This document shows, in pieces, positions 45,722-54,575 of a DNA stretch of 64,000 bases (positions are counted from its first letter, which is position 1; the number at the start of each line of letters is the position of its first letter). The stretch comes from Streptomyces sp. NBC_01707 (lineage in GTDB: Bacteria; Actinomycetota; Actinomycetes; Streptomycetales; Streptomycetaceae), in contig NZ_CP109190.1 of NCBI RefSeq assembly GCF_041438805.1, forward strand, positions 2,790,001 to 2,854,000, given 5' to 3'. The position numbers and the translations under genes were made by a program. The notes under the pieces were generated by a model. That model saw nothing but the letters and a program-made list of their open reading frames with translations. It had not been told where the DNA came from and searched no databases.

Positions 45722-46018
45722 TCATGCTCCACTCATCTGTGCGGTCTGGGGACGAACTGCTCGGAGACGTCCAGCCGCCCATCGAGGGTCCAGGCAGGCC
45801 AGGCCGATCTCGTTGAACCTGTGGATCCCATCGCGGACGGTGTCCTCGTCGGCCTGCACCAGTTGGGCGATCACCAGGACGCGGTTCCCGCCGACCGAGG
45901 CGAGCAGCATCGTCGCGCGCCGGTATCGCACCGAGCTGATGCTGCCCCGGCGCACGATCCGCTGCTGCCGCTGCCCCTCCTCGTCGGTCAGTCTGCGCAC
46001 ACGGACAGGCACGGCCAC
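45722..46018 (-). pseudogene. N-terminal remnant of an IS630-family transposase
   Basis: The minus-strand frame from GTG 46018 reads VRVRRLTDEEGQRQQRIVRR followed by GNRVLVIAQLVQADEDTVRD and IHRFNEIGLACLDPRWAAG. This is the N-terminal helix-turn-helix domain of IS630-family transposases (first 85 residues of about 350). The DDE catalytic domain is missing: after RWAAG the frame is unrelated and stops at 45722, within the start region of the HEAT gene. No inverted repeat was seen at the boundary. Confidence 0.8.
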
Positions 46019-46182
46019 CGCACCTCCAGCGGTCGGAACGGACGTCACCGCACATCCAACCGCCCCGCACACGGCACCGGGGAAGAACGCCCACCGTAAA
46101 GCCGGCCCTGGGCAAGGCGTTTGACGTGATCGAGGCACCAATGCATTATTCCATTAGTTCATTGAAGCAATGGGGGTCGGCC

Positions 46183-46596
46183 ATGGTGTTCTCCTTCCGG
46201 ATGGACCGGCGGAGCGGGGTCGCCAGCTACCTCCAGATCGTCCATCAGGTACAGCAGGCCCTTCGCCTCGGGCTGCTGGAGCCGGGCGACCGCCTGCCCA
46301 CTGCCCGAGCGGTGGTGGAAGCGACGGCGCTCAATCCCAACACCGTGCTCAAGGCGTACCGCGAGCTGGAACACCAGGGCCTGGTCGAGACCCGACGCAG
46401 GCACGGGACGTTCGTGGTGGGCACGCTCGGCAGCTCCTCCGCCGACTCGCCCTGGCGAGCCGAATTCGCGGAAGTGGCCGCACGCGCCCGTGCCGCCGGA
46501 CTCGAACGCGACGACGTGGTCGCGCTCTTCACCGCCGTACTCGAAGACCTCTATCCACCGAAGGAAACCGATGCCACCCAGCACCAGCAGCTCTGA
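46183..46596 (+). CDS. GntR-family transcriptional regulator, YtrA subgroup
   Basis: The 137-residue protein has an N-terminal winged helix (VASYLQIVHQVQQALRLGLL, then PTARAVVEATALNPNTVLKA) and a short C-terminal helical part, as in YtrA regulators, which control an adjacent ABC transporter and lack a large effector domain. The start is the ATG at 46183, preceded by GGGGGT. An AT-rich inverted repeat with CCATT/AATGG arms (46151-46173) lies just upstream. It overlaps the ATPase gene start (46571), so the operon is regulator-ATPase-permease. Confidence 0.85.
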   Translation: MVFSFRMDRRSGVASYLQIVHQVQQALRLGLLEPGDRLPTARAVVEATALNPNTVLKAYRELEHQGLVETRRRHGTFVVGTLGSSSADSPWRAEFAEVAARARAAGLERDDVVALFTAVLEDLYPPKETDATQHQQL

Positions 46597-47488
46597 TGCG
46601 GCTCTCACTGCACGGGCCGCCACCAAGAGGTATCGGCGCAGAGGTCCGGCGGCCCTCGACGACTGCACCTTCGCCATCCCCGCGGGCGTGGTCTGCGCAC
46701 TGGTCGGAGCCAACGGCGCGGGGAAGTCCACGCTGCTGGAGATGGCGGTGGGCATGGAGCAGCCCACCGGCGGAACGGTCGAGGTGTTCGGGGAACCGGC
46801 CAGGGCCGGTCATCCGCGGGTCGCCTACATGGCCCAGGACCGCCCGCTCTTCCCTCGGCTCACGGTGGCCGAGACACTCCGCTACGGGGCCCGGGCCAAC
46901 CAGGGCAACTGGGACGCGGAACTGGCGGAGCGGGCCGCCGACCTGCCGCGCTTCCACAGGCGCGAGCGCATAGGCGACCTGTCCGGCGGTCAACGCACCC
47001 GTGTCGCACTCGCCCTGGCCCTCGGCAAACGCGCCGACCTGCTGCTGCTGGACGAGCCGATGGCGGATCTGGACGTGCGTTCCCGTCAGGAGGTGATGGG
47101 CCTGCTCATGGCCCATGTCACCGACACCGGCAGCACCGTGATCATGTCCTCGCACATCATCTCGGAGCTTTCCGACGTCTGCGACCACCTGCTGGTGCTC
47201 GACCAGGGCCGGGCTCGCCTCTGCGGCGACATCGAGGAACTCCTGGCCCACCATGCCGTGGTCACCTTCTCCGGCGGTGCCGACCGGCTCGTCGGCCACA
47301 CGGTCCTCGAGTCCCGTCCGGCCGGACGAGGCACCAGCGCGCTGATCCGCACGACCGCCCCCACACCCGACGACTGGGAGGTCCGCAGTCCGTCCCTGGA
47401 GGAGCTGGTACTCGCCGGCCTCGCCGCCCCAGGAGTCTCCGACCTCGTCCTCTCCCCCGTGCCGCACGCCAAGGAATCCGCCGCATGA
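46571..47488 (+). CDS. ABC transporter ATP-binding protein
   Basis: The 305-residue ATPase has Walker A GANGAGKST, Q-loop YMAQDRPLF, signature LSGGQRTR and Walker B LLLLDEPMADLD, with the switch His in MSSHIISEL. It has a C-terminal extension of 80 residues as in YtrB/BcrA-type drug or bacitracin-export ATPases. The ATG at 46571 is chosen because AAGGA lies six bases upstream; longer starts read through the GntR gene. It ends with ATGA shared with the permease start. Confidence 0.9.
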   Translation: MPPSTSSSDAALTARAATKRYRRRGPAALDDCTFAIPAGVVCALVGANGAGKSTLLEMAVGMEQPTGGTVEVFGEPARAGHPRVAYMAQDRPLFPRLTVAETLRYGARANQGNWDAELAERAADLPRFHRRERIGDLSGGQRTRVALALALGKRADLLLLDEPMADLDVRSRQEVMGLLMAHVTDTGSTVIMSSHIISELSDVCDHLLVLDQGRARLCGDIEELLAHHAVVTFSGGADRLVGHTVLESRPAGRGTSALIRTTAPTPDDWEVRSPSLEELVLAGLAAPGVSDLVLSPVPHAKESAA

Positions 47489-48402
47489 ACGCCACCGCCG
47501 ACACCACGACCTCGCCGAAGACCCGCTCGGCCGGTGATCATCGGCCGCTCGCACGGATCGTCGTGCGACAGCTGACACCCCTCGCCCTCGTGCTCTTCCT
47601 GTTCACGCTGGCCGTCGGCGCCCTGCTGATCGTCCACTACCGGGGATGGGCGGACGCCGTCGCCCTGCGCGACCACGTCGGCGGCTACGCCTACCACTTC
47701 GGACGCTACCCGGACGACGCCCACAACAAGACCACGCAACTGCTCACGGACGGAGAGCGCATCGCGTTCATGCCGGCCCTGATCGCCGCGGCGATCACCG
47801 GACTGCTGACCGGCGGGGAGTGGGGGACGCGCCGCTTCGCACTCACCCTCGCGCAGTCGGTCTCCGCCCGGCGCTGGTTCGCCGCTCGCTGGACGGGCCT
47901 GGCGGTGCTCTTCGCCGTGCTGCTGGTGCCCCTGGTGGTGCTGTACCGGTTCACCGTCGTGCACGCCTTCGACCTCAACCTGCTCACCTACGGTATCGAG
48001 CGGCAGACCGCGTACTTCACGATCGGTCCCGTCACCGTGGCCTATGTGCTGCTCGGCGTCGCGGCCGGCGCGCTGACCGGCACCGCCCTGCGTCGCATGT
48101 GGCCGGCCTTCGTCGCCGCGCCCGCCCTGACCTGGCTGCTGACAGCCGTGCTGGTGCGCTCCCGCGCCGCGCTGCTGCTCGACTTCCCGGCCTTCCCCAG
48201 GGTCGACGGCATGCACCGGGGTGGCGTGCTCGGTCTCCAGTTCTACGACCTGCTGCCGACCGACTCCTTCCTGGTCAACTCCCTCCAGACGGGCGACTAC
48301 TGGCCCTACCAGCTGGCCGAGAGCACGCTCGTGGTCGCGCTGGCGGCGCTGCTCGTCGTGGCCGCCTTCCGGACTCTGCGCCGCCGTACGGGCCGGTCCT
48401 GA
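47485..48402 (+). CDS. ABC transporter permease, probably an ABC-2 type
   Basis: The 305-residue membrane protein has about six hydrophobic segments (LALVLFLFTLAVGALLIVHY first) and a soluble loop after the first. It matches no specific family motif that I can name. It is co-translated with the ATPase (ATGA overlap), so the pair probably exports a small molecule or lipid in response to the GntR regulator. Typical of YtrA operons that respond to cell-wall-active antibiotics; this is inference. Confidence 0.85.
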   Translation: MNATADTTTSPKTRSAGDHRPLARIVVRQLTPLALVLFLFTLAVGALLIVHYRGWADAVALRDHVGGYAYHFGRYPDDAHNKTTQLLTDGERIAFMPALIAAAITGLLTGGEWGTRRFALTLAQSVSARRWFAARWTGLAVLFAVLLVPLVVLYRFTVVHAFDLNLLTYGIERQTAYFTIGPVTVAYVLLGVAAGALTGTALRRMWPAFVAAPALTWLLTAVLVRSRAALLLDFPAFPRVDGMHRGGVLGLQFYDLLPTDSFLVNSLQTGDYWPYQLAESTLVVALAALLVVAAFRTLRRRTGRS

Positions 48403-48771
48403 GCCGTTGCCGCGCGTCCGCACCGGCTCGCGCGGACGACCCTTCGAGCCGGTGCCGGCCGGGCCCCGCACGTTCGGGGCAGTGCCACTTGCCGAACGCC
48501 GCCCCGGTCACATCGGCCGGCTGATCACCCTTGTCGTGATGAGCCTCCTCCGGTCGCCCGTCCGGGACGGCTTCGGCGCCGGGTCTCCCTGGCCCGGACC
48601 GACAACTACGGGATGAAGGCCTTCGGCGCCCAGTTCGCCGAGGTTGCCGTCCACCCCCGACCCCGATCCCGACCTCGCGCTCGCCCGGGCCCGGGCGCGG
48701 CGGACGGGCGGCGCGCCTTCGCCCTCGGCCGGGTGTTCCATCCCAAGACAGCTCGCAGCCGGCTGGTGGGG
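48403..48771. other. 369-base intergenic stretch
   Basis: Nothing recognised between the permease stop and the ohrR stop, apart from long false frames. No clear terminator was found for either gene. Confidence 0.4.
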
Positions 48772-49287
48772 CTACTTCTCGAACTCCCCGCCGGCGCAGC
48801 TCAGGTCCTCGTCCAGTGCCGCCGCGTTCAGCGCTGCCGTGAGCCGGTTGAGGCGGCCCTGCAGCTCGGTGATCTCGTCAAGGTCGAAGCCGGTCGCCGC
48901 GGCGATCCGGCGCGGCACGACCAGCGCCCGCTCGCGCAGAGCCATACCCTCGTCCGTGAGATGGATGTGCACCGAGCGCTCGTCCAGGGTGCTGCGCTCG
49001 CGCCGTACCAGGCCCGCCGTCTCCAAGCGCTTCAGCAGCGGCGACAGCGTGCCGGAGTCGAGTCGCAGGTACTCCCCCAGCTTCTTCACCGGCAGCTCGC
49101 CGTGCTCCCACAGCGCCAGCATCACCAGGTACTGGGGATAGGTCAGTCCGAGGTCCTTGAGGAGCACGCGGTACACGCTGCCGAAGGCACGCGAGGCTGC
49201 GTTCAAGGAAAAGCAGATCTGCTGGTCGAGGCGGAGGTAGTCGGCCTCGGACTGGGCTTCGCGGCTCGGACTGGGCGAGGAGGTCAT
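48772..49287 (-). CDS. ohrR: MarR-family organic hydroperoxide regulator
   Basis: The 171-residue repressor has Cys25 in LDQQICFSLNAASRAF, the single conserved Cys of OhrR that is oxidised by organic hydroperoxides and then releases DNA. The winged helix is around residues 70-110 (LGEYLRLDSGTLSPLLKRLE). The ATG at 49287 gives the usual short N-terminus. It diverges from ohrA with a palindromic operator between, so it represses both itself and ohrA. Confidence 0.9.
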   Translation of the reverse strand: MTSSPSPSREAQSEADYLRLDQQICFSLNAASRAFGSVYRVLLKDLGLTYPQYLVMLALWEHGELPVKKLGEYLRLDSGTLSPLLKRLETAGLVRRERSTLDERSVHIHLTDEGMALRERALVVPRRIAAATGFDLDEITELQGRLNRLTAALNAAALDEDLSCAGGEFEK

Positions 49288-49313
49288 GAATCCAGCATAG
49301 CCCCGCATGCCAT

Positions 49314-49331
49314 TGAGTTGTGCACAACTCA
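49314..49331. promoter_or_regulatory. OhrR operator palindrome
   Basis: TGAGTTGTGCACAACTCA is a perfect 18-base palindrome in the ohrR-ohrA intergenic gap, the expected place for the repressor to block both promoters. Confidence 0.7.
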
Positions 49332-49402
49332 GTTGTGTGCTTTCCTGGAGTTGAGCGGCGGACAGCCCCGCCGGGACATGAATTTCGAGAGGAATGGTTT
49401 CC

Positions 49403-49816
49403 ATGGAAGCGCTCTACACCGCCGTCGCCACTGCCACCCACGGCCGCGAGGGCCGCGCTGTCACCTCCGACGGCAAGCTGGATCTGGAGCTGGCCATCCC
49501 GGTGGAGATGGGCGGCAGCGGCCAGGGCACGAACCCCGAGCAGCTGTTCGCCGCCGGTTACGCCGCCTGCTTCGCCAGCGCCCTGGCACTCGTCGGGCGT
49601 CAGGCCAAGGTCGACGTCAGCGACGCCGCCGTGACCGGTGAGGTCGGCATCGGCAAGCAGGGTGAGGGTTTCGCCCTCGCGGTCACGCTGCGCGTGGAGC
49701 TGCCCGAGACCGTCGACGAGACCACCGGCCGCAAGCTGGTCGAGCAGGCCCACCAGGTCTGCCCCTACTCCAACGCGACCCGCGGCAACATCCCCGTCGA
49801 GCTCGTCATCGAGTAG
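49403..49816 (+). CDS. ohrA: Organic hydroperoxide resistance protein (OsmC/Ohr family)
   Basis: The 137-residue thiol peroxidase reduces organic hydroperoxides. It has the two redox Cys residues of Ohr: Cys56 in AAGYAACFASALAL and Cys120 in HQVCPYSNATRG. The start ATG 49403 follows GAGAGGA at nine bases; the in-frame ATG three codons earlier is too near that ribosome site. It is the target of OhrR. A strong terminator follows. Confidence 0.95.
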   Translation: MEALYTAVATATHGREGRAVTSDGKLDLELAIPVEMGGSGQGTNPEQLFAAGYAACFASALALVGRQAKVDVSDAAVTGEVGIGKQGEGFALAVTLRVELPETVDETTGRKLVEQAHQVCPYSNATRGNIPVELVIE

Positions 49817-49847
49817 CGGACTCCGGGCCGCGACGGAACGACCCCCT

Positions 49848-49896
49848 GAGCCGGCTCCATCCCCGCTCGCCGCGCGAGCGGGGATGGAGCCGGCTC
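49848..49896 (+). terminator. Terminator of ohrA
   Basis: A long stem, GAGCCGGCTCCATCCCCGCT paired with AGCGGGGATGGAGCCGGCTC, encloses a CG-rich loop, 31 bases after the stop. Confidence 0.88.
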
Positions 49897-50008
49897 TGCC
49901 GCTTGCCCTCGGGCCGCCTGAGATCCGGGCGACCGGCGGGGCTCAGGAACGCGCACCAAGGCCGGCGAAACACATCACGCAAGGGATGACAGGAGCGCGG
50001 GAGCGGGG

Positions 50009-50368
50009 TCAGGGTTCGATGACGAGGCCCTCGATGAGGTCACCGCGGAGTGTGAACCGATAGCGCAGATCAACGGTGCCGCCAGGAAAGTTGCCTTCCA
50101 GGTGGTGCGTGGCGACGTAACGGGTCGCATCGGTCTGCTGAGCACCGGTGAGTTCGGTGGTGTACGTGAACTCCGTGGCGGCTCGACCCAGCCACCGCTC
50201 GATCTCACCGATGCCCTCGTAGGTCTTGCCGTCGTCGATCACTGTGGCGTCGCCGGTGAACGCGGTGACCGCGGTGGCGGTGTCGTGGACGCGGTGGGCC
50301 TTCAGATAGCGGGTGATCACCCCGGGCAGCGCCTCCGGGGCGATGGCGCGGGGCCGGTTGTCCTGCAT
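50009..50368 (-). CDS. SnoaL/NTF2-like protein
   Basis: The 119-residue product looks like an NTF2-fold (SnoaL-like) domain: YLKAHRVHDTATAVTAFTGD with ATVIDDGKTYEGIGEIERW and a beta-rich end (TVDLRYRFTLRGDLIEGLVI). Members are small-molecule-binding proteins or isomerase-like enzymes; nothing identifies a substrate. The ATG at 50368 gives the usual length. It diverges from an HxlR regulator that probably controls it. Confidence 0.75.
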   Translation of the reverse strand: MQDNRPRAIAPEALPGVITRYLKAHRVHDTATAVTAFTGDATVIDDGKTYEGIGEIERWLGRAATEFTYTTELTGAQQTDATRYVATHHLEGNFPGGTVDLRYRFTLRGDLIEGLVIEP

Positions 50369-50481
50369 GGCAGTTCTCCGAGTGGTGAGGGTTTCAGACG
50401 ATGGGGGTGGCGCCGCCGTCGCTGACGTGCTCGGCGCGGCCGGAAGCGAGAAGGCGAAGTGCGTGTACACGGACGCCCCCT

Positions 50482-50530
50482 CGGTTACTGCTAAAATAGA
50501 AGCTATTAACTTCGACTTTAGCAGTAACTG
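50482..50530. promoter_or_regulatory. Long inverted repeat between SnoaL-like and HxlR genes
   Basis: Two 21-base arms differ at three positions around a seven-base centre; the inner core TTACTGCTAAA (50485-50495) and TTTAGCAGTAA (50517-50527) is perfect. It is far more AT-rich than its surroundings and lies just before the HxlR start, so it is a likely HxlR operator. Confidence 0.75.
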
Positions 50531-50535
50531 AGGGG

Positions 50536-51054
50536 ATGGTCGCCTTGGCGAGCCGGATCAGGCTGGAGGACCGGGAGTGCCCCCTGTCCACGACGGTGCA
50601 GCACGTCGGCGAATGGTGGACGCTGCTGATCCTCCATGACGCCTTCGACGGCTACACCCGCTTCGACCAGTTCCAGGAGAACCTGGGCATCTCGTCCAGC
50701 ATGCTCACCACCCGCCTCAAGAGCCTTGTCGCCGAGGGGCTGCTGGAGCGTCGGCCCTACAGGACCAACCCGGTCCGCCACGAGTACGTGCTGACCGGGC
50801 TGGGGCGCTCTCTGCGCCCGGTGATCGTCGCCCTGGCCGCGTGGGGGAACTCCCGCCTCGCGCCGGAGCAGCGCAGCATGGTCCTCGTCGACGCGCACAG
50901 CGGCGAGCAGGTCGAGCCCGTGGTCGTCGACGCCAGGACCGGCCGCCGACTTGACGACAGCGACGACTACGTCTTCACAGCGGGCCCCGCGGCCGGCGAG
51001 GCCATGCGCAACCGCTATGCACAGCGACCGGCGGTCCCCGCAGAAGGGGAGTGA
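50536..51054 (+). CDS. HxlR-family transcriptional regulator
   Basis: The 172-residue protein has the HxlR winged helix: the Cys in DRECPLSTTVQHVGEWWTLL, then FDQFQENLGISSSMLTTRLK and a LVAEGLLERRPY recognition region, with an Arg/Tyr-rich wing. HxlR proteins respond to aldehydes, quinones or redox stress, in some cases via such Cys residues. The C-terminal 40 residues are unusual for the family. The start is uncertain: the ATG at 50536 sits directly on a GAGGGG site, and a TTG four codons later would be better spaced. Confidence 0.85.
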   Translation: MVALASRIRLEDRECPLSTTVQHVGEWWTLLILHDAFDGYTRFDQFQENLGISSSMLTTRLKSLVAEGLLERRPYRTNPVRHEYVLTGLGRSLRPVIVALAAWGNSRLAPEQRSMVLVDAHSGEQVEPVVVDARTGRRLDDSDDYVFTAGPAAGEAMRNRYAQRPAVPAEGE

Positions 51055-51219
51055 GCCACGGGAAGTCGCTCCCTTCACAGGCCCGTGGCCGGTGCCGGGG
51101 ACCGGCGTGCACGGACGTCCGCCATTCGCATGGAGCTGGGCCCGAATGGTGTGTACGGGGCCCGGGCAGGCCGCCTCGCCGTATCAGATGACGGTAATGA
51201 TCACGGCAAGGGAATCGCG

Positions 51220-52713
51220 ATGACGGCCGCCGGCCCGGCTCCGACCGGGCTGCGGTCACGCGAAAGGGAACGGCCCGTCACCGGTGGGACGGCGAGCCCG
51301 GAAGCCGTACGGCCCCGGACCGTTCGCTTGCCGGCGGTGCTCTGTCTTCTGCCGCTCGGGCTCCTCGGAGCGGCGGCGTGGTTCGGGAGGTGGGTCCGGC
51401 CCGGGGGCGACGAGTGGTGTTTCCTGCCCGTCGTGCGCGACGAAGGCCTCTCCGGGATGGTCGGCAAGTTCTATCTCGGGGACAACGGCCGGGTCGCGAA
51501 TGCCGTACTGGTCTGGGCGTACGCCAAGTTCGGTGTCGCGGGACACCAGTGGTTCGCGCTGGTCAGCGGCGGCGTCATGCTGGGGGTCCTGTGGGCGGTG
51601 ACCGTATCGGCGCTGCGCAGGGCCGGTCTCACGGCGCCGCGTGGCGTCCCGTTGCTCGTGGCCTCGATGGTGACGGCCGTCTTTCTGTTCGCGACGCCCA
51701 ATACGTACAAGACGTTCTACTGGCCCGCCGCTTCCGTCTCGCACACCATTGCGCCGGTGCTCGCCTGTGCCGCGGCCTTGCCGCTGCTCCGGGCCCGGTC
51801 CCGTCGGGGGCGGCGGTGCGCGCTGGCCGCGGTATTCGTGGCCGGTCTCTGCATCGGGACGCTCTCGGAGGAGACGTCCGTCGTCGTCCTCGTCGTCCTC
51901 TCGGCCGTTCTGCTGGTCATCGCGGGGCAACGCCGTGGCCATGCACGGAGCTGGTGCGTGACGGGGATGGCGGGGACGGTGACCGGGACGCTCGTGCTCT
52001 ACACATCGCCGGGTGCCCGGATCCGGCGGGGGCGATTCGGCACGGACGGGGTGTCCTTCCTCGCACCCGACTCACTCCTCGGGTCCCTGCGCGGCTTCGG
52101 GCACATTCTGGGAACGGTCCTCACGACGTGGGCCTATCTGGGCGCGGTCGCGGCCGGGCTACTGCTGGGGCTCCTGATCAGGGGGGCGGAGGGGCGGCGG
52201 GTGGTGTCGCCGGTGCGTCTGTGGCGGACGGCCTGCGTGGCCGTTCTTGCTTTTCTCCTCTCCGGGTACCTCTGCACGCTCGTCGCGTATCCCGTCTTCG
52301 GGGAGAGCGTGACAACCTCCACGCGGATCTGGAACGACTACCTCCTGCTGTACATCGCGGTACTCGTCGGTGCCGGTGCGCTGCTGGGACTTGCCCTGGG
52401 GCGGCGGACACGGCACACCGGTGCGGTGCAGGCGGCCGGTGCGGCAGTGTGCGTCGCCGTATGCCTCGCGCTCGCCGTCCCACTGTGGCGGCTCGAAGCG
52501 GACATGCGCGTCCGGGCTGTGAAGTGGGACCAGCAGGACCGATGGATGCGGGCCCGGGTGGCGGCCGGTGACCGGGTTCTCCCGTACACGCCCGTGTCGG
52601 TCGCCGGAATGGTGGAACCGTTCCGTCAGCACGGGCGACGGGTCTGGCCGGCCCTTTGTGTCGCCGACTACTACCACCTGGAGCGGATCACCTACTCGCT
52701 GCGGCTCCCCTGA
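51220..52713 (+). CDS. Polytopic membrane protein, DUF6056-like
   Basis: The 497-residue protein has ten or more hydrophobic segments after a 40-residue charged N-terminus. The first loop contains [20 protein letters not shown], a pattern with an acidic pair near the first membrane segment seen in GT-C glycosyltransferases and DUF6056 proteins. This suggests a lipid-linked-sugar transferase, but only as inference. The ATG at 51220 has AAGGGA at six bases; the open frame upstream to 51085 is not typical. Its 3' end overlaps the convergent PP2C gene by 26 bases. Confidence 0.6.
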   Translation: MTAAGPAPTGLRSRERERPVTGGTASPEAVRPRTVRLPAVLCLLPLGLLGAAAWFGRWVRPGGDEWCFLPVVRDEGLSGMVGKFYLGDNGRVANAVLVWAYAKFGVAGHQWFALVSGGVMLGVLWAVTVSALRRAGLTAPRGVPLLVASMVTAVFLFATPNTYKTFYWPAASVSHTIAPVLACAAALPLLRARSRRGRRCALAAVFVAGLCIGTLSEETSVVVLVVLSAVLLVIAGQRRGHARSWCVTGMAGTVTGTLVLYTSPGARIRRGRFGTDGVSFLAPDSLLGSLRGFGHILGTVLTTWAYLGAVAAGLLLGLLIRGAEGRRVVSPVRLWRTACVAVLAFLLSGYLCTLVAYPVFGESVTTSTRIWNDYLLLYIAVLVGAGALLGLALGRRTRHTGAVQAAGAAVCVAVCLALAVPLWRLEADMRVRAVKWDQQDRWMRARVAAGDRVLPYTPVSVAGMVEPFRQHGRRVWPALCVADYYHLERITYSLRLP

Positions 52714-53821
52714 CGCCGGACGCCTTCTTGACCGCGATCATGACGGCGTCGTCGCTCAGGCGCCCACCGACGTGGCGCAACAGGTCGTCGTGCAGGTGGC
52801 GTACGAGGGACTCGGGGCCGGTCCCCGTCCAGGCGCCGAGCCGGTCGGCGAGCGGGTAGAAGGTGCCCTTGCGGTCGCGTGCCTCGATGACTCCGTCGGT
52901 GTAGAGGAGCAGGAGGTCGCCGGGTCCGAAGTCGAATGTCTCGACCTGGTACTCGCTCTCCGAGGGGGCGCCGAGCCCCAGCGGGAGCGCGGGGTCGCTG
53001 ACCTCCAGTGTCCGTACGTGTCCGGCCCGCAGGAGCATCGGCGGGGGATGCCCGCAGTTCACCAGCTGAAGGCTGTGATCGTCGTCGCGGACGTCGAGCA
53101 CCAGCGCGGTCACGAAGGACTCGTTGCAGTCCGGTTCGGCCTCGGCGATCTGTGCCATGTTCCAGTACGAGGCGTTGGCGATGTGTGACACGACGCCGGG
53201 CAGCGAAAGGTTCCGGTACGCCGACCCACGGAACGCCCCCAGCACCACCGCGGCGTGCCCGAAAGCCGGGAGACCGCTGCCGCGGACGTCGCCGACCACC
53301 ATGCGGGTCACGCCCGGGGCGGGTACCACCGCGTACAGGTCCCCGCCGATCTGGGCCCCCGCCTCGGCCGCGATGTACACGGACGCGATGCCGAGCGGGC
53401 CGATCCGGCGGGGCAGCGGGCGGAGCAGTCCCTGCTGCGCGACGACGGCCACCGAGCGCACCCGGCCCAGCTGTCGCTCGTACCGGTCGAGCAATCGGCG
53501 GAACACCACGAGGAACACGGAGATCACCAGGACGGCGGCGATCTGCGCCTCGTGGTTCGGTGTGGAGACGCCGCCGTGCAGTGCGGCGATGACGATCTGT
53601 GCCACGACGGCCAGTGCCCCGACGGCCGCCGTCAGTCCGGGGCCGGCGAACACGGCGGTGAGCGCGGGCGCCGCGATGAGGAACGGACCGAGGTGGATGG
53701 TCTCCGGGGTGTTGATGTCGATCAGCGCGGTCGTCGCGATGATCGCGAGCGGCACGATGAGCAGTCCGTGGACCGGGCGCCACAGAGAGGTGAAACGGGT
53801 GGCACCGTGCCGGACGCGCAT
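52688..53821 (-). CDS. Membrane PP2C-type (SpoIIE-like) serine/threonine phosphatase
   Basis: The 377-residue protein has about four N-terminal membrane segments ([18 protein letters not shown] and following), a short linker, and a C-terminal PPM/SpoIIE-type phosphatase domain. Metal-binding Asp residues are visible in [38 protein letters not shown] and [11 protein letters not shown]. Such enzymes usually dephosphorylate anti-sigma antagonists or other Ser/Thr-phosphorylated regulators. No anti-sigma gene is adjacent, so its partner is unknown. Confidence 0.88.
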   Translation of the reverse strand: MRVRHGATRFTSLWRPVHGLLIVPLAIIATTALIDINTPETIHLGPFLIAAPALTAVFAGPGLTAAVGALAVVAQIVIAALHGGVSTPNHEAQIAAVLVISVFLVVFRRLLDRYERQLGRVRSVAVVAQQGLLRPLPRRIGPLGIASVYIAAEAGAQIGGDLYAVVPAPGVTRMVVGDVRGSGLPAFGHAAVVLGAFRGSAYRNLSLPGVVSHIANASYWNMAQIAEAEPDCNESFVTALVLDVRDDDHSLQLVNCGHPPPMLLRAGHVRTLEVSDPALPLGLGAPSESEYQVETFDFGPGDLLLLYTDGVIEARDRKGTFYPLADRLGAWTGTGPESLVRHLHDDLLRHVGGRLSDDAVMIAVKKASGVRGAAASR

Positions 53822-53895
53822 ATCTCCTGCTTACACCTGTGCTGTCCGGCTCGCCTCGTCGGTGGGTCCGGCCGCTGCTGTCGACTGCCCCGGGT

Positions 53896-54249
53896 TCAGC
53901 GCTCTTCGGTCAGCTGTGCGTCCAGTTCGTCGAAAAGCAGCTCGCCGTGGTCGATCTGACCGGTCCGGTACGCCGATCGCGCGACCAGATGCGCGGCGAC
54001 CGGTCCGGTCATCAGCTGGAAGAACCCGATCAGCGCGAGCGTGGCAAGGTCCATGCCGCTGCGCAGCCGCAGCGCGACTCCGGCGAGGACCAGCAGCAGG
54101 CCGAGGCTCTGCGGCTTCGTCGCGGCGTGGCTGCGCGACAGGACGTCCGGCAGCCGCAGCATGCCGATCACCCCGAGCAGGCAGATGGCCGCGCCCATGA
54201 AGACCAGTACCGCACCGGTCGTGTCGACGATCTGGAGCCAGACCTTCAC
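53896..54249 (-). CDS. mnhG: Na+/H+ antiporter subunit G
   Basis: The 117-residue protein has three hydrophobic segments and the subunit G signature MLRLPDVLSRSHAATKPQSLG. The GTG start overlaps the mnhF stop (GTGA). It is the last gene of the Mrp operon, and its C-terminal tail ends in FDELDAQLTEER. Confidence 0.92.
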   Translation of the reverse strand: MKVWLQIVDTTGAVLVFMGAAICLLGVIGMLRLPDVLSRSHAATKPQSLGLLLVLAGVALRLRSGMDLATLALIGFFQLMTGPVAAHLVARSAYRTGQIDHGELLFDELDAQLTEER

Positions 54250-54575
54250 TCCGGTTCCTCCTCGGTCCTCGGCCGTTCGCGTACGGCTTTCCTCGGCCGG
54301 TCGCGCACGGCGATGAAGCGGGCGATGCCGACCGAGCCGGTGAAGCCGAGAAAGGCCAGCACCAGCATGATCGGGAAATAGAACGGGTCGCGGGCGACGG
54401 CGGACTTGGCGCCGAGGCCCGCGATGATGAGGGCGGCACACACATCCAGCGAGATCGCCCGGTCCAGCATCGACGGCCCGCGCCAGATGCGGCCGAGCAG
54501 CCCCGCCCCGGCAATGACGAGCACCACCACGGCGGCGGTGAGCAGGACCCGGTCGACGGTCTCCGGGGCACTCAT
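54246..54575 (-). CDS. mnhF: Na+/H+ antiporter subunit F
   Basis: The 109-residue membrane protein has three hydrophobic segments; the block GPSMLDRAISLDVCAALIIA is typical of MnhF/MrpF. It ends in a charged tail and overlaps mnhG by four bases. Confidence 0.92.
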   Translation of the reverse strand: MSAPETVDRVLLTAAVVVLVIAGAGLLGRIWRGPSMLDRAISLDVCAALIIAGLGAKSAVARDPFYFPIMLVLAFLGFTGSVGIARFIAVRDRPRKAVRERPRTEEEPE

